Shown: positions 1-20,784, counted from the first letter of the stretch. The stretch: 64,000 bases of DNA from Theristus sp. LFF4_11 (GCA_030248135.1 JASANC010001009.1:62001-126000), one strand, 5' to 3'. Numbers and translations: made by a program. Notes: a model not told the origin generated them from the sequence alone.

Positions 1-1
1 G

Positions 2-3000
2 ATGCATAACGTAAAAATCACCGAAATCACCGCGCAACAACTCCGAATAGTAACAATCATGTTGATCACGGTGATGGTGTTGATGGGGATGGCTGAGTCA
101 GTAAGACAACAACAACATCAACAACAACATCAACCACAACATCAACAGCAACATCAACAAGTGACGTACAAAGTGGAACAACCGGACAACAACGATATCG
201 AGCCGCCGTATAAAATGCAAAAGTTTGCGCACCACGAAACGCTGCACTGGCAGTTGCGCACGTCGACGGTATCGCCGGACGACTACGAATATGGTGTGAA
301 CAAACAAAATGCGATTTCACGCGCATTCGGTTTCATCATTTTTCTTTGTTTTAGGGTTGCGTATCACAGAAAACTTTGGCCTGTTTCATGGCATAACTGC
401 GCTGTGTCGTTTTGTATGGCGCTCGTTTTGAAAATTCGTGCAACGTACCTAGCTGGCTGATTCGCGCAATCGATTCACAGCAAATACGATCTGTACAATT
501 AACTTCTAACTGAGCGCACGATCGTTTGAATTCCCGCTCTTTTATGCCTTTCTCCATCCAGTCAAGACCAAGTGAAGACGTGAAGCCTTGTTGCTTGTAA
601 TGTTTTTATATCACAATGAGATCATTTTCTTGTTCAGTTTCTGCGTTTTTCTTCAGATGACAGCTGTGATGAGTTTCGTGCGAGCCCGAACGGAGACACT
701 GGTGGCACAATCACGAGCCCACAGTACCCCGGGACGTACCCGCCCGATAGAAAGTGCACTTACAGGTTATATATGTATTATCTTTCTTATTAAACGTGAC
801 CCAATATGCGTTTGCACGCACAGATAGAGAAAATGTTTCATGGTTGCGCGGCAATTTTAAATGAGCAAAAACTTCACGTGTTCTGACGACAGATTCGTGC
901 AAGAAATTGAGAACAACCAGTCAGAATGTTTTCTCACTAAACAAAATTTATTTTAATTCATATTCGAACTACGTTCTGGCGCGAAACATTTTTTCAGTGT
1001 GCGGCTTTTCCACACATCATTCAACATTACTCCGCCTCCTTCGTACGAAAAGATAATATTTTTTATTGCGGTCCCGCTCCGAGACTCAGATTTAGGCAAA
1101 GAGTTTCATGCGTGACGCGGGAATTCAAAATTGGTAAAGTGCTCCGAGTCGCATAAATAGGGCAAGGCCAGGTTGCCTATTTTGCATGTTTCTTTTCCAC
1201 GTCTGCAAAAGCATTCAGTCACAGAATCTTAAAAAATAATATTACCAGAAAAGAGTTTTTGCTCTGCTGTTTTATGGACAAAACGACAACTGAAACATCC
1301 ACTTATTCTTGTATTTCTGTGCCGCAGCTTTGTCTCGAAAGCGAAGGAGCGTGTGCAAATCATATTCGAAGAGTTCAACATGTACCTTCCGGATGATCAT
1401 AAATTATTGAACGAGAAAACCGGACTCGAGAGGTATGAGATCGTTACTTTTTTCTTGGATGAACTCACTCCACTACCAGCACAGCAACCCGAATAGAACA
1501 CTGTGCATACGGTATATACCAACTTGCAGACTGTCAGTAAGCGGCTACGCTACACCTGAGGAAAACGGTGTCCTGAGGAAAACGGTGTTTTAGTTTCTTG
1601 CATCGGATTTTGAATTTAAAAACATACCGTATTTGAAAATAAAACCGGTTCGAGCGTTTTTTGTTTGGTCAGATGCCGCGGCGAGAACGACCACATGATC
1701 GCGTACGTGATGATCGGCGAACGTCTGTCTGAGGTGGACACGTTCTGCGGCAATCGCACACCGCCGCAACTGATGTCGAGCGAAACGAAGCTCACGATGG
1801 ACTTCATTTTCAAGTCGCCGCCGTTGAACGACGACACCTATTATCGCTACAAGTTCACATATCGCTTTGTGACGGATTTCGGCGTCGACGATCTGTCGCC
1901 CGACGCAGAACACGGTAGGTATTGTGGATTTATTCGAACGTGCCCGGACTAAAATGACGTCATTTGCTTTAAAAACGCCCGTTTGTCAAAGTACCAGACA
2001 CTAAAATGTCAGTTTGGTGTGACGGATTCGACATTCACCATTTGCTTACGGGAAGAAATCGGCTAAACGGAAAGTCTGGTTAGCTGTGAACGGCAAATGT
2101 TTGGCGGCACATGACGTTATTTCAGTGGGACACGTTTAAAAAATAGGTCATACCGTATTACCTCTAATAAACCCCCATGGGGGTTTATTTCTTCAGCGAC
2201 TTCTGGGGGTGGGGGTTTATTTTGGAGGGGGTTGAATTTGAGGGGGGGGGTATTTGGAAACCATTTTTAGGGGTGGGCAAAATGGCAAAAATACCTTCCA
2301 TGGCAGGAAGGAAGTCGCAGAAACTTCTACTCTACATAGAAATTTCCTTTTACAACAGCCTTTTGTAATGAAATTACCATTAACTCATCCATTTGGGGCC
2401 TTTGGTAGCACAATTTCATCATTTTCACTGCAACCAGCCACTGAATTCGCTGGGTATGTGTTTCAAACAGGTTACAATAATCCCCCGTGGGGGATTATTT
2501 TTGGGGGGGATTATTTGGAAACTTGTCGAGGGGGTGGGGGTTTATTTTTGGGGGGGGGTTTAATTTGGGGGGGTTAATAGAGGTAATACGGTATGTATCG
2601 GTCTCTTCTTGATAAGCTTTTTGATCGTCGTCACCGCTCGTGGCCTGGTGGCAGCGCGTTGGACTCGTTGTCTGTGCGTTCGGAAAATTCCAGCCCCGCC
2701 GAGGGGTGTATGTATAGGCACTTAATGACAGAGACAAGCTCGATGGGCACCCTACTCGACGGCGTTCTGTACGCTTTTCTGGGTTAGCCTTGGCTAAAAA
2801 ACATATCGTCTAAAATCTCCATCAACTATAAGTTCAGTTTGCTTTTAGTTGCTGCGTTTGTTGCTGCGAGTTTCTATCGGAGATATCAGATACAATTGTT
2901 TTCTGGACACTTTTATGTACACTGTATTTGTTGTCTTTTGTCTTATCTTGTCCAAAAAACTCGGGGTTTCTTCTCTTCCAGCGTGCGCGTTTCAATTCAA

Positions 3001-4522
3001 CAGCTCCGTCAGATCACAGGGTACACTGAAATCGCCGAATTATCCCGGCTTTTACCCGCGGCAAACCGACTGCCACTATGAGTTCCACGGAAAGGACGAC
3101 GAGAAAGTTCGCATCCACTTCACGTACTTTGACGTCGAAGGATATAAACAGTGAGCAAAATGAAAAATCCGTTTTTATTCATTTTCGTTTTTTATAGCTC
3201 ACAATATCGCAGTGGTAATTAGTGTTGCCGCGGTAACCGAAAATGACGGTTACCGAACGTTCCGAGAGCATTTTTAGCGAACCGAAACCTAAACCGTACC
3301 GAAGATTTTTTTTTTGATTTTGAACCGGATCGAAAACTGTACCGTGGCCAAACTTGGAAACCGAAACCGAAATCGTACCGAAGATTTTTTGGCCATTTTT
3401 TACCGAAACCGCCCGTGACCCAAAAAACATAAACCGCGGCAACAGGTAATGCTGATGTAATGTTCATGCCATTTATTTAGGTTATACCGTATGCAGTTTG
3501 CATTCATTTCAATCCGAAAGACATTGGGAGCAAAAAACAACAACAACAACGTTTCACCGGGTCATACCATTGTGTTGTGTGTGGAACGTTACACTTGGTT
3601 TTCATTCATAACAAACAATCTACTTTGAAAAAACTAGTTTTTCTAAATTATATTTTCAAGCGCACAAGCATATGTATATGCGTTTCTTCCTCACATTCGC
3701 AGCTGCACGAACGACACGCAGTCCGACTACATCATATTCAGCAATTATCAGACGGAGGATCGCACGAATCAGCGGTTCTGCGGCACTGAGACGCCGATGA
3801 AATACCAGCCTATAGAGTCGGAGTCGAACTATTTTCGGATGGTGTTTCACGCGAACAAGATCTTCGACGCGACCGGCTTCTTCGCCTCGTACCAGTTCAC
3901 GACTCCCGGTTAATGCGCATTTTTTTCTCTTTCGGTTTGCTCATATTATTTTGTTCTGAAAACCTAACGAAACAAATGACTGAAGACAGTAAATTGGGAA
4001 CTACATTGGTAAAATGGTAAATTGGATGATTACATAAATTGTATCAATACAAAAAGCAAACAGGGCATGTCTAGAATTAAAATATCGCAAAATAACCGCT
4101 CAACAACTAAAATTACGTATGAGAACAGCTTTGATCGTTGAATTGCCACGAATTTTAACCACGAAAACGTTTTACGGTTGTTCAGTGATCGCCGGGTAGT
4201 CCAGTACCAATGAACTAATAAAGTCCGTTGGTGTGTCTCGCTCGTTTTCGCTTGTAACGTACATACAGTTTTACCGTAACAATGTTCGACCGTACCGTAC
4301 CGTACCGTACCGTAACCCTTTTCAGCGCGCAACGCCATTGTGCCGGTCAAGTCGAGTGACGCGGCGCGCGTTCATGAACGCGCCTGGACACTGCTGCCAA
4401 TGAATCTACTGAAGAGACTCGCCGCTGCTCTGCCGCTCAACTACGCTCTGATCGCAAATGACATTCTGACGGTGCCTGTTGTTACCTCAGTGCTGCTTAT
4501 GTGTGGCTTTATGCGAACTTGA
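2..4522 (+). CDS. Secreted or membrane protein with two CUB domains (7 exons)
   Basis: Exons by phase-matched GT-AG sites: 2-293, 657-765, 1328-1432, 1673-1914, 2982-3150, 3703-3908, 4326-4522 (stop TGA); 439 residues if the ATG at position 2 is used. The N-terminus has a hydrophobic signal-like stretch (about residues 14-32) and then a Gln/His-rich run. CUB 1 covers about residues 98-240: it opens with DDSC, has the [14 protein letters not shown] strand typical of CUB, and ends in a Y-x-F-x-Y-x-F strand. CUB 2 covers about 250-372, with [13 protein letters not shown] and [21 protein letters not shown] 65-residue tail follows and ends in a hydrophobic segment, which may be a membrane or GPI anchor. 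CUB domains are extracellular binding modules. Paired CUB proteins of this size include SOL-1/Neto-like receptor auxiliary subunits, but that assignment is only a possibility. The real start may lie left of the window. Confidence 0.87.
1066..1255. repeat. Dispersed repeat family D, copy 1
   Basis: Intronic copy in the CUB gene. It shares GGTCCCGC...GACGCGGGAATTCAAAA, then GTAAAGTG-TCCGAGTC and CAGTCACAGAATCTTAAAAAA with copies at 39311-39490 and 49836-50020. The short GGTCCCGC/GCGGG arms can pair. No coding capacity is seen. Confidence 0.6.
1928..2145. repeat. Short inverted-repeat element with CRE-like TIR, copy 1
   Basis: The left end (ATTCGAACGTGCCCGGACTA then AATGACGTCATTTGC) is matched in inverted form by the right end (CATGACGTTATTTCAGTGGG then ACACGTTT). 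A second copy starts near 63823. The arm contains TGACGTCA, the palindromic CREB/ATF site. It lies in intron 4 of the CUB gene. Confidence 0.55.
2151..2593. mobile_element. MITE-like element with G-rich interior
   Basis: The ends are inverted copies: TACCGTATTACCTCTAATAA on the left and the complement of TACCGTATTACCTCTATTAA on the right. The interior carries runs such as CCCCCATGGGGG and GGGGGTGGGGG, which could form hairpins or G-quadruplexes. It is about 443 bp, non-coding, and sits in intron 4 of the CUB gene. Confidence 0.65.
3223..3444. mobile_element. Short inverted-repeat element (possible hAT MITE)
   Basis: The ends are TGTTGCCGCGGT and ACCGCGGCAACA. GGTAAT stands on both flanks (3214 and 3445), which could be the rest of a decayed 8-bp duplication. 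The interior is rich in ACCGAA/TTCGGT words. It lies in intron 5 of the CUB gene. Confidence 0.5.
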
Positions 4523-6681
4523 CGACAAAACTGAAACTCGCGGACGCAACAATACACACACACACACACACGGAACGAAAACAATGTGAACGTTGTTGAG
4601 GTACATCATGAAAAACACAAAAATCTATGCAAGATAACATTTTTGCAACCGAAATGTTGCATCAGGATAGCTGGGTTGTTCTGATTGTAATACCAACGGC
4701 ATGAGCTGGTGAAATACCAGATTTGTTAGAACAGTCCAGCTAGTCCAGCTAATACAAAGATGCAGCTGGATCGATTTTTGTTCCAGTTTCATTTGAAGTA
4801 TTCATTTCTCTGATAAAGCATCCATCAGCGTCAGACTGTGTACCCTTCGTTTTGTGACCTCCGTGCGGATGCCTCCCAGCAAGTTCGATGCACACATTTT
4901 TGATGAACTCTGGTTTTACAAGTATTCAACAACTTTGTTTCTCGTCAAGTTTGAACACTCTTACAGTAATTTTATCGCCTCTGCAGTCAATGCGAAATTT
5001 GATTGACATTATGGTTGTACGAAAGTGATTGCCTATAAATGTTTTTTTTTGTTTCTTTCTCTGTTATTCGTCGCGCGTGTTCTGTGGAAATTGTGTGTTT
5101 TGAATACTTTCACTTTGAATCAGTGATTTTCTGCGAAGGATTCGTTTCGAATGAACAGGTGAAATTAAAATCGGCAAAAACGTTTTGATATAGTTCAAAT
5201 CAGAAACGCATCCGATGAAAAGTTGGCGTTCTTTGGCGTTCCAGATAACAGAGTCTGAATCGCTGATTGGTTGAGACATCCCGATTTCCGATGCAACGAA
5301 GGATTGTGTTGTTCATTTCAAAAATCAGGAAACAGCCAAACTCCGGAAATGCCACTGTTTACACGGGCATGGTGCAGTACCTGCATATCAGATGCTTTGT
5401 TTTTTTTAAACCCGTTCACTAAAGGGCATCATTATCCTGTTTCCAAAAAAACGTGTGAATAATCGTGTTGATCAGCATGCAGACCCTAAAGGCGCATTCA
5501 TGAAGCAGTATTTAGTGACGCGTAGCTGTGTTAAAACATTCATGAAGCGGTCACTAAATGCTGCTTCATGAACGCCCCTTAAGATGCAACTGTTCGCGAC
5601 ACATGTCGATTTCACTTGATGCCAGTGCGGTTTTCGCTATGTGTATTGCAACTTGAAGGCAAGCAATACATCATTCATCCAACGAACATTCATCATGTGC
5701 GCACCAGATGAGCTCCAAAATCAGTGAAAAAGTTTTCAAAATAAACGCAGTATAAGAAATTCTTCTTTTGTGTGATTTCTAGCACGTCTTGCGATGACGG
5801 TGTCAAAATTATGCAATTTTTCCGCCCCACTAATTCATCCTTTTCTCGTGTACAGACCGTTTGTATTTTTCCACACACCGTCATACAGTTCCAATGTGTT
5901 TTGGATATGCATGCATACATCCGCCGCTGACTCAATATAATACATGCACTAAAAAATGCTATGGTATTTTTTTCTATTTCTATGTTTTCTTTCAACGAAA
6001 CGCGGTATATTTATATAAACGTGTGCAAATCATCAACAATGGTCACTAATAATCAACGCACAGTGCAGTAACACACATCCCGCAGGCACACGCACCGATC
6101 AAAACGGGTGTGTAGATCTGCATTGCGCGTCTATTTTTTTGCGCTCACGACGAAGTAAAACAATCCACACACACGCCGCAGAAACACTTATTATTGACAA
6201 CAACATCACCATCATGTTATTGTTGTGTACTCCCACGCAAACGCATACACACACACACATCAAGACAGACCTGTACTGAAACCGGATTGATTACCAACCG
6301 TGCACGCGAGTCGCAGTTATCGATATTGAGATTTTCTGCTGCGAACGAATTGTAATCGAAGATTTTTGCGGATGATTTTTCAATTTTCGATCGGTCAACC
6401 GCGAAACAATGCTCTCTGCAAACTGGACAAGTGACCGGACTGACAACCTTTAACCATGTCAATGTTTTGGTTTTCACCTTGTTTCTTTTTTCAGTGATGA
6501 CCATCCATTGTGTGTTAGTCTTCACGTTGCTGAGCAGAACACGTTGATTAATCCAAACACTTTTGCAGATTTAACAAAGATATCGAATACAAATAAACAG
6601 CGGAAAAACTGCGAAGCTTCGACAACAACCTGCCCTGCCACTTTGCTCAGTGGCTCTTCAATATTTTCAACAACAGCCAGC
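4523..6681. other. Intergenic region between the CUB gene and the Cys-rich gene
   Basis: No exon with matching splice phases was found on either strand. It should hold the 3' UTR of the CUB gene and the promoter of the next gene. Visible content is a CA dinucleotide run at about 4554-4571, a second at 6248-6263, and one MITE B copy at 5482-5585. Confidence 0.5.
5482..5585. mobile_element. MITE family B, copy 1
   Basis: A near-palindrome of about 100 bp. The left arm reads GCATTCATGAAGCAGTATTT then AGTGACGCGTAGCTG. The right arm is its complement (GGTCACTAAATGCTGCTTCA then TGAACGCCCCTTA). Other copies are at 7958-8166, 30967-31062, 41287-41390 and 61222-61318. Confidence 0.65.
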
Positions 6682-9631
6682 ATGTATCTCCTCACAATAC
6701 TGGCCGTGACATTCTTTGCGTCAACCATAGGTTTTCACCTTTTTTGTTTTCAGTTTACTTGTTTTAGTTTGCTTCGATTTCCACACGCGGAAAAATGCTG
6801 AAATGTACAAAGTAGTGGTTCATTGACCGCTCATCGTGATTTTGGTTAGCTAACAAACTTTGTGTAAAATTAACAAGCTAATTCGATTAGCATTTGGACG
6901 TGGACAAGCTAGTCTCCGCTCTAATTCGCCTCTGTTAGTTATTACCAGTTTTATAAGAACGTCGCAACAACGCCGTATCCTTGTTGCGGGTGAAAGCATC
7001 ACCCATTAAAATTAGTGAGTGTATAATCACAATTCAGACGCGCAGCTGCGCCTGTACGTCAGTCATGAATGCAATCCGGCTGGCTATGAAGGCGACTGTC
7101 GGTGGTCGGAGTACACGGACACTTGCGCACTGCCAACTGGGGACGGCGCGGCGACAACGCTGAGGCATTTGCTCGGTCAAATGGGCGCTCAGCTTGGCTG
7201 TCAGGTGCATACGAACTAATTTCTGAGCGGTTATTGTGCTCCAGTTATGAACGTGGACTATGTTTCTGTCCACAAAATAATTGACACTTAACCGACAACC
7301 AACGACGAGCAAGCTTCGATCTTCCACACGGAAAGGAGAAAAATGTTCCGCAACTGTGCCATTTAATGTTTTTTTGTCCCGTCCATTTTCCTGGTCTTTT
7401 CAAGCCTTGTCCCTTCTTAGATCCAGATATTGAAAACGGTAAAAAAAATTATCTGAGCGGTGTACCACGGTACCGCTGAGATTTTTCTTTTGCCACAGTC
7501 ATTTTTGCGGTCAGCACACCAAACGGGAGAAAAGGGAACATAAAAAATGACGTACCACAAAAAAGAAACAGGTTTTAGGGCTTTTTTACTTTCCTTGATA
7601 TCCATGATTGAGGCGTGGGTAGCAGATTAATCAAGTGCTCCCGATCAGTCTGTTATTGAAACGATTCATTGTGCGATTGGATGACTTTTTTGAAGCACAC
7701 ACATTTTTTTTTAATTTGTCAATTTCAGTTGCCGCAAGGAACACTGCGGCCGTTGGTTGAAAAGTTTTTAACACAAGAACTCGCCACGTTTCCCCGTGGG
7801 CCGTTGGCGAGAGAGGTCAGAGACAAAATTCTACCGTTGGAAGGCAACAAATGTGGCGGCTGCGCGTACAGAATGCGTTGTTGCAAGTGAGTTGGATCTG
7901 GGAGGATCTAAAAAAAGAGCTTTTACATCGTTACTCGGTGGATGTTGACAGAGGAAACTCAAGGTGCATTCATGAAGCAGTATTAGCTATGTTTTAACAC
8001 AGCTACGCGTCACTAAAATTTTCTTCATGAATTCTGCTTGCGATATTCACAAGCAGGTATTTAGTGACCACGATGCCACTGTACATTGTATGTACTGTAT
8101 TACCTATGTATGTTTTACGATCACAACTACGCGTCACTAAACACCTGCTTCATGAATGGCGCATTTACACTCAGCTGAAGCTAATGCTTGCGCCCATTTT
8201 TCAGTCGGGCGGCAAACTTCTTTGAGCAAGCACTCGATGGGCAACCGTGCGCGAACGGCGATCAAACGCCCGCCTGTCATTTTCTTCCTTTAACGGACGG
8301 AGAGGTCGAAGAGTTCAAATTGGTCAGCTGCAAACTAAGTTTCTCCATTGTTTCTCACGTTCTGAATGTCTTTAATAAAGTTCAACACTAAAAAGCGTTC
8401 AGAGACATTGGACAGTATATCGACAGTAAAGTTTAAAGATGAAACCGATTCTTTTGTCCATAACAGAACTCGGTAAAAAAATATGGTAAAATAAACAACA
8501 AGATCGTCAAATTCTAGCCGATTGCTCCATTCCAGTGATCCAAGAATGGAAAGCATTGAATGAAACGGATAATAGGAATGGCACTGACAATGAAACCAAC
8601 AATGCAATGTAAAGTAAAAAGACAGTGGCGCCAAAGTTTTCACCGCAAAAACATCACAGTAAAATGTTTGATATTTGCGTATAAGCTGTGGGTGTGCATT
8701 ATCATTGATGTTTGTGTTTGTCAACGCGATTCACCACAGTTGTTTGATGTTACAATTTATTTGGAACGTTTCTACCCGTTTTTACCCATAAACTTGAGGA
8801 TTGGCTGAAGAAGGTGTCCGAGTGGCATCGAAACGTTCCAAATAAATTGTAACATCAAACAACTGTGGTGAATCGCGTTGACAAACACAAACATCAATGA
8901 TCACAGTAAAGAATGACAGACTGTCTGTTTGCAGTACCACCCGCACGAGCACCACATCACCGCCGCCGATCCGTGCAATTACCACCAATTCACGAACGCA
9001 TATCACATACAAAATCGAGTGTCGGTCGGCGACAACCACGGCCATTTCATCAAGTCCACCTACTGCGCCGTCTTTGGCACGTTGAATCCGGTGATGCGCT
9101 GTCGACAGTGAGTCGCGGAGAGTCTCTCAGATTTCTTTCTCGTTTTTTGATTGAAAGTAGACGTTTTTTCTCATTTGTTCGTTGAATGTTGCTCTTGCTC
9201 GCTTTGTCAAATTTCATGGTGGGCTGAGAAGACACGCAGCACAAACATTCAAAGTCACTCACAGTCTATGAAAAAATGAAGCATATAAAAACCGTGCACG
9301 TTTGAACGGAAAACGCTTTTGTGTTGCTTCCGACAACCAGTTGATTTCATTCATTTGGCCACCAAACTAAAACATCGCACACTGCAGATCGCCAGACGGA
9401 CGCACTTGCTTCTGCTGCTGCGAGCGATTCCAGCCGACATCGGACGGCCGTTGCGAGCCGATCGCCAACTGGCAGCCGTCAGTCGAGTGCGCCCGTGACG
9501 CCACCGAATGGGAGTCGTGCTCGCGCGAGGCGCCGACCGGTGCGGCCGAAATGATGGCCGAGAAGAAGCTGAGCGCCTCCGAGCAACTGCGACTGCGATT
9601 CAGTCAGTTCCTTCGGACACGCAGCCAATGA
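6682..9631 (+). CDS. Secreted cysteine-rich protein of unknown family (6 exons)
   Basis: I do not recognise this family. Exons: 6682-6730, 7038-7204, 7729-7886, 8205-8322, 8935-9107, 9388-9631. All phases agree and encode 302 residues. The start was chosen because MYLLTILAVTFFASTI is a clean signal peptide ending at a phase-1 donor. The mature chain has many cysteines, including CGGCAYRMRCC in exon 3 and CRQSPDGRTCFCCCERF near residue 225. This suggests an extracellular disulphide-rich fold. Other landmarks are a short amphipathic stretch after exon 2 (RPLVEKFLTQELATFP) and a His-rich HPHEHHITAADPC. The C-terminal 40 residues are charged and helical-looking (AEKKLSASEQLRLRFSQFL). No transmembrane segment is seen after the signal. 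It could be a secreted ligand, a matrix component or a cuticle protein. Confidence 0.8.
7958..8166. mobile_element. MITE family B, rearranged double copy
   Basis: Lies in intron 3 of the Cys-rich gene. Family B arms occur more than once: GTGCATTCATGAAGCAGTAT near 7962, CAGCTACGCGTCACTAAA near 8000, and ACTACGCGTCACTAAACACC then TGCTTCATGAAT near 8125. This looks like one copy inserted in another, or a duplication followed by decay. Confidence 0.5.
8701..8901. repeat. Perfect 71-bp inverted repeat with 59-bp loop
   Basis: Positions 8701-8771 are an exact reverse complement of 8831-8901, as read base by base. The loop ends in CTGAAGA, a 6-bp stem with loop CGAGT, and GAAAC; this resembles the conserved core of hammerhead ribozymes found in Penelope-like elements. 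It lies in intron 4 of the Cys-rich gene, so the pre-mRNA could fold into a long hairpin. Confidence 0.8.
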
Positions 9632-10492
9632 GCGACGACGACGATGATGATAAATGATAACTGTACGGATGGGAACTTCGCGCTGTATGCCAACAACTTT
9701 TTTCATCACACTGCTTGCTGTCTCGATCTAAGTCAAAATCTGTACGCGAACCGGCGAAACGGAACTCTTTCTTCTGTCTCTCTATTTTTTGTTCTCTGGT
9801 GGCGCGGCCACGCACGAACGAGCACCAACAGCACTGCCATGGGAACTATACTGGAACTAGACGGATTCTTCTCGGCACGCACACAAGATGAACGATTGTA
9901 ATTTCATATCAGTTCGCCGGTTTAGTTTTTTTTAATTTTACCATTACAAACGCCAAAATGAAACCAGTGTCATATGAAAAGCAGCAAATCTTGCTGTAGT
10001 GGTCCGCTATCGTTCATTCGAGTTTCATTTTTTGAATTCTGTGTGATATAGCTGCACATTTTCTGAAGATTCTCATTTTTTTTTCATTTTTTTTGTTGTG
10101 TGTTCATTTTTGCGTGCCTTTTGTGATGCTCACTGTGTATAGACATAAAGTGTGGAAATGAGACGACAGCTTTCGAATGTTGCTTCGAATGCATGTACAG
10201 CAGTTTTTATTGTGCAAGAGTGCAACATTGTGAGCTGCATCATAACTTTTTTTAAGCTGGCGTTCACATCAAAGAACTTCTATTCAATCGGTGTTTCCGA
10301 TATAAAAGCAGCCAATCAAACAGCCAAATAGTGAATAAAACACGCTTAAAATGTCCGAATTCGCGTCCGAGTCGAAATTTTTTTACGTAAAATGCCAAAG
10401 CAACTATCCGGGACACAGGACACGACACAGCCACACAAGAGTTCGGACATTTTTTTCAGCGTGAAAAACGGATTTTAATCGAAAAACCAGCC
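9632..10492. other. Convergent intergenic region
   Basis: This is the 3' UTR space of the Cys-rich gene (+) and the acetylcholine receptor gene (-). An AATAAA on the + strand near 10333 and one on the - strand near 10209-10214 are candidate poly(A) signals. No other gene is seen. Confidence 0.45.
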
Positions 10493-18657
<8,165 letters not shown>

Positions 18658-20780
18658 GGTTTTGATTGGAGTAGTTGCGATATGTATATGTTGAAAAAGA
18701 CGTCACGTTTTGTTTGTAATCGTACACTGAAAAAAATAGTTACGAAGCGAAGTTACGATTAAACGACCTTATATTTTTGACGAATTTGTGGTTGCTGCTT
18801 CTTCAGCCGTTATGCCGCTAAAAATGCACGCAACATTTTGTTATGAATAAAAAACGGTGGTTTCCGACGCTTCATTACTTCAAATCACCCAGAATTTAGT
18901 GTGGTAATTCGGTTTTCAAGAAAACAATACGTTACCGGTTGTTTTCGATCTTGGCGCTTTGCTCCTATTACAGGTACATGCCAGGCAAAAGAGCAGTTTC
19001 GTTACGAGGCTGTTTCGAGGCTGGCTATCAATTATAAGTCATTCTGAAACGTTAACGTCGATGAGTGGCAATTTGGCTACTCAAAAACAATTTCGTAATT
19101 ACAGTACAGTCTATAGCATATGCAGCTAGCTGATCTGATTGGTTGATGGTCACGTGATCCATGGATTCTATGCAAATCAAACTTCCGCCTCCACAGTAAT
19201 CCATGCACAGAATGCATGCGTCAACCAATCAGCTGACTGGATATGCTATAGAGTTAGACTGTAGTTACTCAAGAACTTCAAGGTCGGCCAATCTCGTAAC
19301 GTCGTAAAGAAATTTTATCAGTGAATGAAGAGCTGGAATTTGCAATCAAGCAAAAAAACGTACAGTACGGAAGAAAGATCACATTCAACTCATTTAGCGT
19401 TCAAGTCTCGCAATTTTGGTCATGTGTGCGATGCCGGAACCAGCAGCACTCCACCGCTAGCGCCGGAACTTTGCTTCAGCAAAAACAAAAAAACACAATA
19501 CCACCGAGAGAATGAAACTGAAGAAGAGCGAAACAACATGAACTGATTCGTTTTGCTGTCTCGTTGGTGTAATTTGTCAAGAAACGTCAAAAATCGGAAA
19601 CGGAGTAAGCAACCGATGCAAGCTGAATTTTTGATTTCGTTTTTGAGCAACGGATTCTGGCGTAGGTGGTGCTGCTGTGTAAGCAAAAAAAAAGCAAAAA
19701 TAATTCCAATCGTCAAGAAACAAGACATACAATACCAAGATGCGCATAGTCGTTGAATGCGCTTAGATTTGATTTTTGTTTTGAAATAATGCTGCGCAAA
19801 ACTTTCTCGGCAATATAACTGCAATAAAAAACCTCGTAAACTCCGCCAATATGCCAATTTTTCTGCCCATACTTTGGGTCTTGGAAATAAGTTTTTTTTA
19901 TCTTCTGCGGTTCTGCTTTTGTGTGATGATGTGGTCTATGGTGTCTCGAGTTTCCACCCGCCGCTATCTCTTTCCTCACTCGTACGTGTTGACATGCGTG
20001 AAAATGATGGCACACACATATCATACACCCGACACCGGCACTTCGCGGTATTTAGTATGTGTAGTTCAGAAACCGAAAAAAAACTGCATTTCAACCACAG
20101 TCTTTTGTCGAATATGTTTGTTTGGATGTTTTCGGTTGTTGGTTTGTGAACCTATTGAAATTACCAACAACGTGAAATAATGTCCCAACGGGATTTTTGT
20201 TTGCTTCCTATTCAATTGTTATTTCCCCGGTGATTTTTTTTTTAACATGGAGAGAGATACATGCAAAGCGAGTGCGAAGACAATAACTTTTTTTTGGGGG
20301 GGGGGGGTGGACCCAGGGACATAAAGAGAAAACAACACGAAAGCACGTGCTTTGCTATGCCCACTGGTTTGGTTTGGTCCTATTGTCACAATACAATCCG
20401 CTGCTGATTTATTTCAACGTTTTTCATAAAATTCAAACAATTTCAGTGATTCTGCAACAAAAAAAACAATTGAAATGCATAGGTTAATTCTAATTTCGTC
20501 ATACCAACCAAATTCAAAGATTTCAAAAACAACAACGACAACGGATACTTTTCAGTGTTGAATTTTGTTTTCGAACAGTTGCCGTATGTTATTAAAGACT
20601 GCCATAGGTATACTATTTACCAACACAAAAAAAGTTGAGTGGAACCAGAACAACCCAATCAACGAACACTTCAATCTCATCATCATATTCAAAATTTTGT
20701 TTCAGTGTGAAATCTGAAAGATAATGGGTCAAAAAAAGTTCGAAGAATTCCACAGCATTTTCGGTTGCATTGCATTCAAA
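18658..20780. other. Upstream region of the receptor gene; no gene recognised
   Basis: Should contain the promoter of the minus-strand receptor gene. Besides one MITE A copy (19103-19262) and a short poly-G run (20296-20308), I see only AT-rich single-copy sequence. Open frames here lack domain resemblance and splice support. Confidence 0.45.
19103..19262. mobile_element. MITE family A, copy 2
   Basis: Flanked by TA: TACAGTCTATAGCATATGCA on the left and GAGTTAGACTGTA on the right. The inner arms are CTGATTGGTTGATGGTCACG and its complement. Confidence 0.65.
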
Positions 20781-20784
20781 GATG

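Noticed and set aside
2630..2705. tRNA-like GTGGCCTGGTGGCAGCGCGT region
   Set aside because: An A-box-like start only. The B box (GTTCGGAAAATTCC) is too degenerate and no cloverleaf forms.
19420..19857. 145-aa minus-strand open frame upstream of the receptor
   Set aside because: No similarity recognised. It overlaps competing plus-strand frames and lacks splice or promoter support.
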